The translations under genes and the position numbers were made by a program. DNA of 64,000 bases from Solibacter sp039934035 (GTDB lineage: Bacteria; Acidobacteriota; Terriglobia; Bryobacterales; Bryobacteraceae): positions 18,831 through 82,830 of the forward strand of contig JBDTMZ010000038.1 of the NCBI GenBank assembly GCA_039934035.1. The letters are read 5' to 3'. Shown piece after piece: positions 44,493-53,381 of the stretch (positions within the stretch are counted from its first letter, which is position 1; every line of letters begins with the position of its first letter). The notes under the pieces are model-generated. The model was given only the letters and a program-made list of their open reading frames with translations. It was not told where the DNA came from and did no database searches.

Positions 44493-46118
44493 ATGCGGCG
44501 GGCATTTGGGGCCGTCGCCTTGCTGGCGCTGGCGTGCCTTTTGGTGCACGCGGCACGAACTGGCATGGCCGGCGATTACATCGATCCCATCAGTAGAATC
44601 ACGGCACAGGACGAAGCGCTCTATGCGCACTCGGCCATCGCCATGGCGCGCGACGGCGACTGGCTGACGCCGCGCTTCATGGGCCGGTTCGCGCTGTACA
44701 AGCCGCCGCTGTTGGCCTGGAGCGCGGGGCTGTCCGCCAAACTGCTCGGCGTCTCGCGCCTTTCGCTGCGTCTGCCCATTGCGATTCTATCGGCGCTGGC
44801 GCTGGGGTTGATCTTTCTGTGGGGCGCTGAAGCGGCGGGAGTGCAGTCCGGGGCGATTGCGGTAGCGCTCGTGCTTTCCAATCACCTGTGGACCACCCTG
44901 GCGCCGCTCTGCCTGACGGATGGCCTGCTGCTCGCGTGCTACATCGCGGCGTTTTACGCGCTGTATTGCGATCCATGGCTGGAGCGGCGCGGTCCGCTGC
45001 TCGGCTTCGCGGCGGCGTCGGCAGGCGCGATTCTGACCAAGGGGATCGCGGGCATTCTGCCGCTGGCGGTGCTGGGTGTCTACTGGCTGGCAGCGCGCCG
45101 CCAGGAGCGTCCCACATTCCTGCGCCTCTGTCTGGCTGGCGGACTGGCGGCGGCGATGGCGGCGCCGTGGTTCGTCTACCAATTCGCGGTGCATCCGCGC
45201 TGGTTCTGGACGGAGCACATCGCGGTGGAGATTCTGGGCTTCGGAACGGGGGCTCCGCCACAGACGTCGCACGAGAATCAGGCGCTGTTCTACCTCATGC
45301 GGCTGGCGGTGACCGATCCGGTATTGCTGGCGGCTGCGGCCATGGCCGTACCGGCCTTCCTGCGTGAACTGCGGCAGCGCACGTCGGGAGGCGTATTGCT
45401 GGCCGCGTGGATCGTGGTCATGCTGGTGGCGGCGCTCGGCTGGCAATATCGCAATTCCTCGTACCTGCTACCGCTGGTGCCCGCGCTAGCGCTGCTGGCG
45501 GCGGCGTGGAGTCCGCTGCGCGAGCGGCAGTATGCTCCCTGGATGTGGGTGGTGCTGATTTGCGCGTACCTCCTCAAGTTGGGCACGCCGGAAATGCCCT
45601 GGGGCGTCGACTACCGGGCGCGCACAGTGCAGGCTGCGGCGCCCGTGTTGTCGGACTATTGCGCGCAGGCAAGAGGCAACGAACTGATCGTGCTCGATCT
45701 GGCGGACGATCTGTACGCGTCGATATTGCCGCTGGGGAAATTGCGCTATGCGACGGTGACGCCGGTGACGGTGCCCGCGGGTCCGTATGCCATGCCGTTT
45801 GCGGAGATGGGGATCGCCCTGACAGTCGATCAGTTCGACAGGTTGCCGGAACTCACGCCCGCGTTCCGCGAGCGACTGCGGCAGTGGGGTATGGCTTTGG
45901 ACGCGCCCATCGGAACGCTGATAACAGCGCACAGCGAGGCGGAGATCGGGGCGCTGGTGCGGGCGCATCCGGAGATCGATTTCCTGGCGCCGGTGCGGTA
46001 TCGGGCGGCGGTGGAGGAAGTGCCGCAGGTTTTGCGGCAGGCGTCGAAAGAGTTCCTGCTGCTGCTGTCACGGGTGCCGAAGCGGCGGGAGGCGGCGGCG
46101 TGGACATGCAGGATGTAG
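44493..46118 (+). CDS. Membrane glycosyltransferase, ArnT/PMT (GT39/83) family
   Basis: The 541-residue protein has a dozen helices and the ArnT-type first loop: ITAQDEALYAHSAIAMARDG, DWLTPRFMGRFALYKPPLLA, with the DE pair and KPPL that mark the family. C-terminal soluble domain about 150 residues. Such enzymes transfer a sugar from a polyprenyl phosphate to lipid A or protein on the periplasmic side. Standing alone between palindromes, it is probably not part of the cytochrome operon. Acceptor unknown. Confidence 0.88.
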   Translation: MRRAFGAVALLALACLLVHAARTGMAGDYIDPISRITAQDEALYAHSAIAMARDGDWLTPRFMGRFALYKPPLLAWSAGLSAKLLGVSRLSLRLPIAILSALALGLIFLWGAEAAGVQSGAIAVALVLSNHLWTTLAPLCLTDGLLLACYIAAFYALYCDPWLERRGPLLGFAAASAGAILTKGIAGILPLAVLGVYWLAARRQERPTFLRLCLAGGLAAAMAAPWFVYQFAVHPRWFWTEHIAVEILGFGTGAPPQTSHENQALFYLMRLAVTDPVLLAAAAMAVPAFLRELRQRTSGGVLLAAWIVVMLVAALGWQYRNSSYLLPLVPALALLAAAWSPLRERQYAPWMWVVLICAYLLKLGTPEMPWGVDYRARTVQAAAPVLSDYCAQARGNELIVLDLADDLYASILPLGKLRYATVTPVTVPAGPYAMPFAEMGIALTVDQFDRLPELTPAFRERLRQWGMALDAPIGTLITAHSEAEIGALVRAHPEIDFLAPVRYRAAVEEVPQVLRQASKEFLLLLSRVPKRREAAAWTCRM

Positions 46119-46491
46119 GGCCACGGATAACACGAATTCACGGGGATCAGAAATTCTTATCGGCGTGCATCCGCATTCATCGGCGGCCAATTGCTTTTGC
46201 CTCGCTCAGCGACTGGGCACCCTGACCAGCGAGAGGCTCCGCATCGAAAACGAATGGGCCGCCGATGAACGCCGATGCACGCCGATGAAGACCATTTCGC
46301 CATAATTGGTTGTTTTGCCATCTCCATTCGCTAGGAATGGCGTGTTTTCGGCGTGTCTCACTTTTGGGGTTCAGTCCACAAGAATGACGTCCGGACTTCG
46401 CCAGGAGTTGGCCCTCGGCCATTTGTGGCCAGGCTTCCGCGCTGCTGGAGTGACGCTCCGCAAATGTGGCACGTGGCTCCAGCCTTGTGCA
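46119..46491. other. 373-bp gap containing a long inverted repeat
   Basis: No gene is seen. It holds the imperfect 30-bp inverted repeat at 46159-46286 and a GAATTCACGGGG segment at 46134-46145 reminiscent of widespread short repeats. The remaining sequence (46290-46490) has no recognisable motif or promoter. Confidence 0.6.
46159..46286. repeat. 30-bp inverted repeat flanking a 68-bp loop
   Basis: Arms 46159-46188 (ATCGGCGTGCAT...CATCGGCGGCC) and 46257-46286 (GGCCGCCGATGAA...GCACGCCGAT) are reverse complements except for two positions. Arms consist of iterated CGCCGATG units. The element could fold as a large cruciform or RNA hairpin; such CGCCGATGAA repeats are known in other high-GC bacterial genomes. 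Confidence 0.75.
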
Positions 46492-46508
46492 GGCGAGCGA
46501 GGCTCGCC
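46492..46508 (-). terminator. Hairpin at the SDR gene 3' end (CCTAC palindrome family)
   Basis: GGCGAGC - GAG - GCTCGCC is a 7-bp stem directly abutting the stop codon of the SDR gene at 46509 and followed on the plus strand by CTACC. The position suits transcription ending or mRNA 3'-end protection. Confidence 0.45.
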
Positions 46509-47276
46509 CTACCGCTTTCTGCGGGAGGCGGCGACAATGGCCGCCGAACGGAGGCGGCGGGGCGTTAGCTTTTCGAGCGCCACGATGAAGCGGTAGAAGC
46601 CTCCCGGTACGACGAACGTCTTTCCCTTTTGCAGGCCGCGGAGCGAGGCATCCACCACCTCTTCCGCCGTCATCCACATCCATTTGGGAATGCCGTCGCG
46701 GCTCATGCCCATGGTTTCGTGGAACCCGGTGTACGTGAACCCGGGGCACAGCGCCTGTACCCGCACCGGCGAACCTGTGCCGCGCAGTTCCAGGTCGAGC
46801 CCTTCGGTGAAGCTGTTCATCCACGCTTTGGTGGCGCAATAGCTGATGTTGCGCGGACTTTGTCCGAAGCCCGCCACCGACGACACGTTGATCACGCCCC
46901 CGCTCGCACGCGGCACCATCGCTGCGACGGCGGCACGCGTCAACCGCATGGTCGCCATCACGTGCAGTTCGTGCATGCGCTGCTGGCCCTCCAGGGGCGT
47001 CTCCCAAAAAAGACCCTTGGTGCCGAAGCCCGCATTGTTGACCACTAACTCCAGGCCCGGTTCCGCCCCAATGCGCGCTTCGACGAGCGCGAGGTCTTCC
47101 GGCACCGTCAGGTCGGCGGTCAGCACTTCAGCGCCGTTCAGATCACGCGCGAGACGTACCATTTGCTCGCGCCGGCGGGCCACTAAGATCAGTCCATATC
47201 CATCGCGCGCGAGGCGGCGCGCGAACGCTTCCCCGATTCCACTCGAAGCGCCGGTGACCAGGGCTAGCTTACTCAT
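46509..47276 (-). CDS. Short-chain dehydrogenase/reductase (classical SDR)
   Basis: From ATG 47276 the protein has 255 residues: TGASSGIGEAFARRLARDGY (TGxxxGIG cofactor motif), the NNAG motif in VVNNAGFGTKG, and the catalytic Ser with YCATK in ISYCATKAWMNSFTEGLD. It is a soluble NAD(P)-dependent oxidoreductase of unknown substrate, resembling DltE/YqjQ-type SDRs. The frame is open upstream to 47393, but that region is repeat-rich and the family start is MSKLALVTGAS. Orientation matches the neighbouring GH67 gene, but a 126-bp gap with a palindrome separates them. Confidence 0.9.
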   Translation of the reverse strand: MSKLALVTGASSGIGEAFARRLARDGYGLILVARRREQMVRLARDLNGAEVLTADLTVPEDLALVEARIGAEPGLELVVNNAGFGTKGLFWETPLEGQQRMHELHVMATMRLTRAAVAAMVPRASGGVINVSSVAGFGQSPRNISYCATKAWMNSFTEGLDLELRGTGSPVRVQALCPGFTYTGFHETMGMSRDGIPKWMWMTAEEVVDASLRGLQKGKTFVVPGGFYRFIVALEKLTPRRLRSAAIVAASRRKR

Positions 47277-47401
47277 ATTGTCGAAACCTCCGGTATGTCG
47301 GGACTCCCGTAAGCCACGGCGCCGACTGAAAAGGCGGCGGCAGCAACGAACGGGCGCCCAATCCAGTAAGGGCGGACTGGAGCCCCCACCCAATGCGAGG
47401 C

Positions 47402-47423
47402 GGACAGGCCGGGAGGCCTGTCC
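47402..47423. repeat. Palindrome of the CCTAC family at the GH67 3' end
   Basis: GGACAGGCC - GGGA - GGCCTGTCC is a perfect 9-bp inverted repeat followed by TACC, ending 4 bp from the stop codon of the GH67 gene. It belongs with 44461 and 46492 by its CCTAC continuation. Confidence 0.65.
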
Positions 47424-47427
47424 TACC

Positions 47428-49911
47428 TTAGTGGATCTCGATGTAATCCAGCGCCGCCAGTTCGGCGCCTGCGGGCGTGCCTTCGATGCGGATCTCGTCG
47501 CCGGGACGCAGGGCGATGCCCGTGATCAAGCGCCGCGTCGAAGAAGAAGAATCCAGCTCGCGCGCCGGAAGGCGGTCCGTCGCTGCCCATTCGTCCACCT
47601 GTTGCGCGCCCACCGACAGCTTGAAGTGCGACACGGCGGTGGCCAGATCGAAATACTGCACGCTGAGATTGAACCAGCCCGCCGGACCCTCGTAGCGCAG
47701 CGTGGCCGTGCACTTTCCGGAGGCGCAGCCAATCGCCTTCCCACCCGACGCCGTCTCCCACGGCCGGATGTCGCGGACCGTGTAGCCTTCGAGTTTCATG
47801 GCCTCCGCTTCGGTGCGTCCAGGGTGCGTGCCCACGCGGCCCTTGGCGTCTGCGATGCCGGACGTTTTGTGGAACCAATCGTTGACCGCATCGCGCCACA
47901 CTTCGGTATGCGCGGCCTGGTATTGCAGTTGCCCGAGAATGGCGGCGTAGCGCTGGTCGTCGAGCTTGCCTTTGAGCGGCAGGAAATCCTTCACCCACCC
48001 GTACACCGCTTCCGACCCTTCGTAGTGCGCGTCATAGAGGAACTGGATGACGGTCTTGCCGTTGTGCAGTTTGTAGGTGTAGGGCACGTGGTGCATAAAG
48101 AGCAGCAACTCGTCGGGGCAGGTCTCGAGCGATTCGAACACCTTGGTCACGGCGGGGCGATACTGTCCGGTGTAGCCGGTGCCCTTGGCAATGGTGCGTT
48201 CCATGCCTGCGCCCTTTTCGTCCGCGTTGTGCCACTGGCCCCAGCCATTGCGCTCCGAAGCTTCCACGGCGACGCCGTAGTGGTCGCCCACGATATCGGT
48301 CAGGGTCTGCAGGCCCAGCGGCCCGGTGTAATTTTCAAATGTGCGCCAGGAGCTGAGCTGAATGCGATTCACCACCCGGGCCACTTCGGGATCCGCGCCG
48401 AACGTCTGGCGCGTCCATTCCTCGCTGATCTTCTGCGCGCTCAAATCGGGATTCCAGGCCAGGCGACCGAAGCCGTAGAGGTTGGCCTGCGACATGTGAT
48501 TGCCATACCAGTTCTCATCCAGGCCGACGTTGGACACGCCGACGAAGCCGCCCGTGGGACGGTGGAACACCTTGCCGGCGACCAGCGCCTTAACGGGCGT
48601 CGGACCAGCGGCGGCGTGCATATCGAAATCGAGCGCTTCTTTCCACATCGGGACCAGGAACACGGTGTGGCGGCCCTGCCCGAAGTATTCCTGGGTGATT
48701 TGCAGTTCCACGGCCTGATTGGTTTTCTCGAGCGCGCCGAAGAGGGGCGAGGCGGGCTCGCGCACCTGGAAATCGATGGGGCCGTGCTTGATCTGAACCA
48801 CGACGTTGTCGTCGAACTTGCCGTCGAGCGGTTGGAAGTTGTCCCAGGCGGCGCGGCCGCGATCGGCCTTGGGGTCGTTCCAATCGGCGTGGTGATCGTA
48901 GACGAAGCCGCGGTAGAACACGAGGCCGCCGTGCGCTTTCAACGGGCGGGCCAGCAGGTTGGCGGCATCGGCATGAGTGCGCTTGTAAGTGGCCGGGCCG
49001 ACGCGGCCTTCGGAATCGGCCTTCAGCACGAAGCCGGCGAAATCGGGCACCTGGGCGTAAATGGCATCGACGCGCTGCTTCCACCATTCCGCGACTTTGG
49101 GCTCCAGCGGGTCGAAGGTGTCGAGGCCGCCGACGGTTTGCGGACTGCCGAAATCCACCGAGATGGCGACGCGCACACCCCAGGGGCGGAAGGCATCGGC
49201 GACGCGCGCGATCTGCGCCACAAAGTCGGCCGCCAGCATGCGCGGGTTGGAATTGACGTTGTTGACGGCGCAGGCATTGATGCCCAGCGACGCCAGCAGG
49301 CGGCCATATTCGCCGACGCGCGAGAGGTCTTCGCGCGCGTTCATTTTGTCCCAGAAAATGGAGCGCCCGCCGTAACCGCGCTCGATGGTGCCGTCGAGGT
49401 TGTCCCACGAATTGATCCAGCGGACCGGCGCATAGGGCGATTGCTTATCGTTCAATTTGGCAAGTGTTTCACCAAGCGCGATCTTGCGCAGGAAGGCGAA
49501 GCTGCCATAGAGCACGCCGCGATCGTTAGAGCCGGTGATCACCGTGTAGGTGACGCCGTTGGCGGCAGCGGTGGTCAGCCAGTAGCCGTCCACCGGAATT
49601 TCGGAGTCGATCTTCAATTGCGGCGCGGCGGATTTCAGGTCGGCGACCGTGCCCAGAACGATGGCGGGTTCCGCCGGCAGCGCGGTGGCAACGCGCAGGG
49701 TGCGGCCCAACATGCCCTGTATGCCGCGCAGCAGTTCGCCTTGCGCGCTTTTGGTCACGGGCGAATTCGTCAGGTTGACAATGCCTGCGGGCACCGCGGC
49801 GCGATACGTCCGGGCGGACGTTTCGTCGAGAGGGGCGTGCCGGAGCCAGGCGTCCAGACCCATCTCGGCATGGAGAGGGAGCGCTGCAAGCAGCAGAAGA
49901 TAGCGAAGCAT
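47428..49911 (-). CDS. aguA: GH67 alpha-glucuronidase
   Basis: The 827-residue precursor has a signal peptide (LRYLLLLAALPLHAEMG) and the full GH67 architecture: an N-terminal beta-sandwich, a TIM barrel (RWINSWDNLDGTIERGYGGR) and a C-terminal domain, with an extra C-terminal segment after ~residue 700. Catalytic residues of the family are visible: Glu301 in KADSEGRVGP, Asp380 in IKHGPIDFQ and Glu408 in ITQEYFGQ. The enzyme releases (4-O-methyl)-glucuronate from terminal positions of xylo-oligosaccharides. It follows the enolase-superfamily gene by 38 bp on the same strand and is presumably co-transcribed with it. Confidence 0.95.
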   Translation of the reverse strand: MLRYLLLLAALPLHAEMGLDAWLRHAPLDETSARTYRAAVPAGIVNLTNSPVTKSAQGELLRGIQGMLGRTLRVATALPAEPAIVLGTVADLKSAAPQLKIDSEIPVDGYWLTTAAANGVTYTVITGSNDRGVLYGSFAFLRKIALGETLAKLNDKQSPYAPVRWINSWDNLDGTIERGYGGRSIFWDKMNAREDLSRVGEYGRLLASLGINACAVNNVNSNPRMLAADFVAQIARVADAFRPWGVRVAISVDFGSPQTVGGLDTFDPLEPKVAEWWKQRVDAIYAQVPDFAGFVLKADSEGRVGPATYKRTHADAANLLARPLKAHGGLVFYRGFVYDHHADWNDPKADRGRAAWDNFQPLDGKFDDNVVVQIKHGPIDFQVREPASPLFGALEKTNQAVELQITQEYFGQGRHTVFLVPMWKEALDFDMHAAAGPTPVKALVAGKVFHRPTGGFVGVSNVGLDENWYGNHMSQANLYGFGRLAWNPDLSAQKISEEWTRQTFGADPEVARVVNRIQLSSWRTFENYTGPLGLQTLTDIVGDHYGVAVEASERNGWGQWHNADEKGAGMERTIAKGTGYTGQYRPAVTKVFESLETCPDELLLFMHHVPYTYKLHNGKTVIQFLYDAHYEGSEAVYGWVKDFLPLKGKLDDQRYAAILGQLQYQAAHTEVWRDAVNDWFHKTSGIADAKGRVGTHPGRTEAEAMKLEGYTVRDIRPWETASGGKAIGCASGKCTATLRYEGPAGWFNLSVQYFDLATAVSHFKLSVGAQQVDEWAATDRLPARELDSSSSTRRLITGIALRPGDEIRIEGTPAGAELAALDYIEIH

Positions 49912-49949
49912 AGTGAAACCTCAATTCAGGAAACGCCAGCGGGCGCTTC

Positions 49950-51206
49950 TCAGTATGGAATCTTTACCGGCCGGTCGTCCTTCGGATCTGCCCAGCGATT
50001 GTTGGGAACGGTCGGCGTCCAGCCGGGCCTGCCCGGGTCCTGATCGTAGGGGTAGCCGCCGAGGCGCTGGTACAGTTCGTGATATTCGCGCAGTTTTTCC
50101 CGGTTCAACTTGACACCGAGTCCCGGACCGTCGGGCACGCGGATAGCGCCATTCTCGTAGCGCATCAAGCCGCCCTCGATAATGTCGTCCTTCAGATGAT
50201 GATAGTGGGCATCGCCGGCGAACGCCATGTTCGGAATCACCGCGCCCATGTGCAGCATGGTGGCGAGCTGAATGCCGAGTTCGCCGGAGGAATGCACGGC
50301 GACGCCGAGTTGGAAGGTCTCGCAAATCGCTGCCGCTTTGACACAGGCGCGGATGCCGCCCCAGAACGTGGTATCGAGCAGGATCACGTCGCACGCCGTA
50401 TCCAGCACGTTGGCGGCGAGTTGCTCGAAATTGACCACCACCGTATTGGTGGCCAGCGGGACGCGTACCTTTTCGCGCGTGCGGCGCATGCCGTGGAGCC
50501 CGAAGGTGGGGTCTTCCAGATAATCGTTGCGCAGATCTTCAATGGCCTGCCCGAAGCGGATGGCCTGCTCCACGCTCCATACGGCGTTGGGGTCGAAGCG
50601 GTAGGAGTCGCCCGGGAACTCGCTGGCGAGCGCGCGGTAGGCCTCGAGCTCGTAGTCCTGCGAGAACACGCCGGCTTTCATTTTGTGGCTGGTGAAGCCG
50701 AAGCGGCGCTTGAGGTCGCGCGCGTTTTCCAGCACCTGATCGACGGTGCGGCTTTCGCCCTTGCCGGTGGCGGGGTCGGGATAGCGGAAGAAGCAATAGG
50801 CGGCAAACGGCACGGCGTCGCGCAGACGTCCGCCGAGGATTTCGCTGACGGGCACGCCCCACGCCTGTCCGAGAATATCGAGGCAAGCAAATTCGAGCGC
50901 TGCCAGCACTTGCGTACGATTGTTGTACAGCGACGCGGTGGGGTTGGCGATGAGGAAACGCATTTCCTCGAGGCGCGCGGGATCGTGTCCCACGAGGTAG
51001 CCTTTCATGGCGCGGAATACGGCCTCGGCCGATTCGCCGCCCCCGCCCATTTCGCCCAGACCGATCAATCCGGTGTCGGTTTCCACTTCCACAATGGTGC
51101 GGACGAAGCGCCCCCAGTGGCATCCATTGGCATGCCGCAACGGTGCTTCCAGCGGCACGGTCACCGTGGTCGGCCGGATGTCCCGGATCTTCATATTTTG
51201 TTTCAT
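49950..51206 (-). CDS. Enolase-superfamily dehydratase (glucarate dehydratase-like)
   Basis: The 418-residue protein has the enolase N-terminal capping domain and a barrel with KxK (Lys175, Lys177 in SHKMKAGV), metal ligands Asp205 (FDPNAVW), Glu231 (YLEDPTF) and Asn254 (ATNTVVV), and a His-Asp dyad (Asp278, His305 in AVHSSGELG). Asn as third ligand with a KxK base and His dyad is the glucarate dehydratase arrangement; these enzymes dehydrate aldaric or uronic acid derivatives. Placed before GH67, it likely processes a glucuronate-derived acid. ATG at 51206; MKIRDIRP four codons on is an alternative start. Divergent from the methyltransferase operon, 51 bp away. Confidence 0.9.
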   Translation of the reverse strand: MKQNMKIRDIRPTTVTVPLEAPLRHANGCHWGRFVRTIVEVETDTGLIGLGEMGGGGESAEAVFRAMKGYLVGHDPARLEEMRFLIANPTASLYNNRTQVLAALEFACLDILGQAWGVPVSEILGGRLRDAVPFAAYCFFRYPDPATGKGESRTVDQVLENARDLKRRFGFTSHKMKAGVFSQDYELEAYRALASEFPGDSYRFDPNAVWSVEQAIRFGQAIEDLRNDYLEDPTFGLHGMRRTREKVRVPLATNTVVVNFEQLAANVLDTACDVILLDTTFWGGIRACVKAAAICETFQLGVAVHSSGELGIQLATMLHMGAVIPNMAFAGDAHYHHLKDDIIEGGLMRYENGAIRVPDGPGLGVKLNREKLREYHELYQRLGGYPYDQDPGRPGWTPTVPNNRWADPKDDRPVKIPY

Positions 51207-51257
51207 GGTACAACAATACTCGGAACGGTGTTTTTCACCGCGCCAGGAAAGGGCCGC

Positions 51258-52325
51258 ATGCGAAGGGAACAGTGGGAGACGTTTAAACGCGCCGCCAGGG
51301 GCGAAAAAATGGAGAAGATCCCCATGGCGATGATCGTGGATAGTCCTTGGATTCCAGGGTACTTAGGGATCAAACACATGGACTATTACCTGGATCCGAA
51401 CCTGTGGTTCGAATCCAACGTCAAGATCATGGAGGAATTCAAAGACGTCATTTTCATCCCGTCATGGTGGATGGAATACGGCATGGCGGCGGAGCCTTCG
51501 GTGTTAGGCTCCAAGATCAAGTTCTGGCAGGACAACACGCCCAGCGAATACCACACGCTGTACCGCCTGGAAGATATCGATCGCTTCCCCGAGTACGAAG
51601 TGGAAGCAGATGCTTTTGCGGCGCTGACACTGCATCGCTACAAGATGGTGCGGCAGCGCATCTACGATGCCGGCTACATTCTTCCCATGGTGACGGCGCG
51701 CGGCCCGCTGTGCACCGCGGGTTTCGTGCGTGGCACCACGGAATTCATGATCGACCTGGTGGAGGATCCGAAGGGCGCGCACAAGCTGATCGATCTGTGC
51801 ACGCGCGTGATCATCGACTGGCTGAAGGCGCAGCAGAAGGTGATGGGCGACGACGTGGAGAGCATTTTCATTCTCGACGACATCGTGGGCTTCATCAATG
51901 AAGAGCATTACATGGAGTTTGCGCACCCTTATCTGACACGCATCTGCGATGCGTTCCCGAAGGAGTGGGTGAAGATCTACCACAACGACGCGGAAGTGGA
52001 CGCGTGCCTCGATCATCTGCCCGATTGCGGTTTCCATGTTTTGAACTGGGGCAAGCAGAAGACCGTGGCGGAAGTGAAGAGCCGCATCGGCAATCGCATG
52101 GTGCTGATGGGCAACGTCAACCCGCTGGAAGTGGCGGTGCGCGGCACCCCCGAAGAAGTGAAGGACGAGACCCTGGAAGTGCTGGAACAATCGGGCGGAG
52201 AAAACATCATTCTCTCCGTGGGCGGAGGCACCAGTCCCGGAATGCCGGGCGAAAATATGTGGGCCATGCTGGAAGCGCTGAACGAATACAACGAGCGGCG
52301 TGCCGCGGTCGCGGCGGCGCGATGA
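51258..52325 (+). CDS. UroD-superfamily corrinoid-dependent methyltransferase
   Basis: From ATG 51258 the protein has 355 residues and a uroporphyrinogen-decarboxylase-like barrel as in MtaA, MtvB and related corrinoid methyltransferases: PMVTARGPLCTAGFVRGTTE, FILDDIVGFINEEHYMEFAH, MLMGNVNPLEV-like VLMGNVNPLEVAV and ILSVGGGTSPGMPGENMW. At the zinc site of MtaA-type enzymes (H-x-C) it has YHND (His242), with Cys250 and Cys257 following. It should demethylate a methylated substrate or transfer the methyl to the corrinoid protein. The frame stays open upstream to 50079, antisense to the enolase gene, but that part is not a real N terminus. First gene of the methyl-transfer operon. Confidence 0.85.
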   Translation: MRREQWETFKRAARGEKMEKIPMAMIVDSPWIPGYLGIKHMDYYLDPNLWFESNVKIMEEFKDVIFIPSWWMEYGMAAEPSVLGSKIKFWQDNTPSEYHTLYRLEDIDRFPEYEVEADAFAALTLHRYKMVRQRIYDAGYILPMVTARGPLCTAGFVRGTTEFMIDLVEDPKGAHKLIDLCTRVIIDWLKAQQKVMGDDVESIFILDDIVGFINEEHYMEFAHPYLTRICDAFPKEWVKIYHNDAEVDACLDHLPDCGFHVLNWGKQKTVAEVKSRIGNRMVLMGNVNPLEVAVRGTPEEVKDETLEVLEQSGGENIILSVGGGTSPGMPGENMWAMLEALNEYNERRAAVAAAR

Positions 52326-52463
52326 TGCGCGTCAGGCTTTCATGAGGGTAAGAACGGATTGACGATCCGGCAATGTGGGGCATCCAAACCCGGCCGCGGG
52401 CGCGCTCTTCCAGCGTGTCCGGCGGGCGGGCTTACCGGCCCCGCAAAGTCATAGCGAGGGACT

Positions 52464-53135
52464 GTGGTTGATTACGCATTGATGAATCAATATCTTTACG
52501 AGGGCAACGCCAACCAGGTAGAGCAGATGACGAAGGACGCGCTGGCCGAGGGCCGCAGCGTGCAGGAGATCATGAACGATGGCCTGATCGCCGGCATGAG
52601 CGTGGTGGGCGAAGATTTCAAGCACAACGTGCTGTACGTGCCGGAAGTGCTGATCGCGGCGCGCGCCATGAAGGCGGGCATGGCGGTGCTCAAGCCGCTA
52701 CTCACCGCCAAGGACGGCAGCACCAGGCCGAAAGGCGTCCTGCTGATGGGCACGGTGCGCGGCGACCTGCACGATATCGGCAAGAACCTGGTCTGCATGA
52801 TGGCGGAAGGCGCAGGCTTCGAAGTCCACGATATCGGGGTGGATCAGAGCGTGGACAAATTCATGGCGGCGGCGGAGCAGTTCCAGCCCACTATCATCGG
52901 CATGAGCGCTCTGTTGACCACCACCATGACCTACATGAAGACGGTGATCGATGGCTTCCAGGCGGCCGGGAAGGGGCACATCCGCATGGCCGTGGGCGGC
53001 GCGCCCATCAGCCAGATGTACGCCGACGAGATCGGCGCCGATGGCTATGGAATGAACGCCTCGGCCGCGGTGGACTTATTCATGCGCCTGGCCGCCGAGA
53101 CCGACGCCGCGGAGGTTCCCCATGGCAACGTATAA
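52464..53135 (+). CDS. Corrinoid (cobalamin-binding) protein, MtaC/MttC type
   Basis: The 223-residue protein has a helical cap domain (about 1-85: YEGNANQVEQMTKDALAEGR) and a Rossmann-like B12-binding domain with DLHDIGKNLV (His103, the lower axial ligand DxHxxG) and MSALLTTTMTYMKTVIDG and VGGAPISQMYADEIGADGYG. It carries the methylcob(III)alamin between the substrate methyltransferase and the acceptor methyltransferase. GTG start. The upstream gap to the methyltransferase is 138 bp; the following gene overlaps by 14 bp. Confidence 0.93.
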   Translation: MVDYALMNQYLYEGNANQVEQMTKDALAEGRSVQEIMNDGLIAGMSVVGEDFKHNVLYVPEVLIAARAMKAGMAVLKPLLTAKDGSTRPKGVLLMGTVRGDLHDIGKNLVCMMAEGAGFEVHDIGVDQSVDKFMAAAEQFQPTIIGMSALLTTTMTYMKTVIDGFQAAGKGHIRMAVGGAPISQMYADEIGADGYGMNASAAVDLFMRLAAETDAAEVPHGNV

Positions 53136-53379
53136 GGTTCTCTACTGGCAGGAAGTTCCTTCGCAGATCAAATCCGAAGACGATTCCGACGATTGCACGA
53201 TGCCAATGCCCGATCGCTTTCAGGAGCGCATCGACGCCCTGGCCGCGCAGCGCGGCTTGCAGGACACCGACAGCTACCTGGCGCAGTGGAAGTGGAGCGA
53301 CGAAGAAGAGCGCGACGGCTCGGCGCAGGAGGTCGCCGAAGCGGTGCGCGCGGAGTTGGAGGCGCAGGCCGATTTCTAG
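53122..53379 (+). CDS. Small virulence-factor-domain-like protein
   Basis: The 85-residue protein, MATYKVLYWQEVPSQIKSED and then QERIDALAAQRGLQDTDSYL, resembles the small Virulence_fact family (PF13769 as I remember it), which is found beside corrinoid methyltransferase genes in many proteobacteria. Acidic, soluble, no transmembrane segment. It overlaps the corrinoid protein gene by 14 bp and ends 2 bp before the activator gene. Its biochemical role is unknown; the conserved clustering suggests a helper of the corrinoid system. Confidence 0.65.
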   Translation: MATYKVLYWQEVPSQIKSEDDSDDCTMPMPDRFQERIDALAAQRGLQDTDSYLAQWKWSDEEERDGSAQEVAEAVRAELEAQADF

Positions 53380-53381
53380 CG

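Noticed and set aside
46846..50043. Plus-strand open frame of 1065 codons
   Set aside because: Antisense shadow of the SDR and GH67 genes on the minus strand; no family features, His/Arg-rich composition typical of antisense high-GC frames.
50079..51257. Long N-terminal extension of the UroD-like methyltransferase frame
   Set aside because: It is antisense to the enolase-superfamily gene and lacks homology; family start MRREQWETFK is at 51258.
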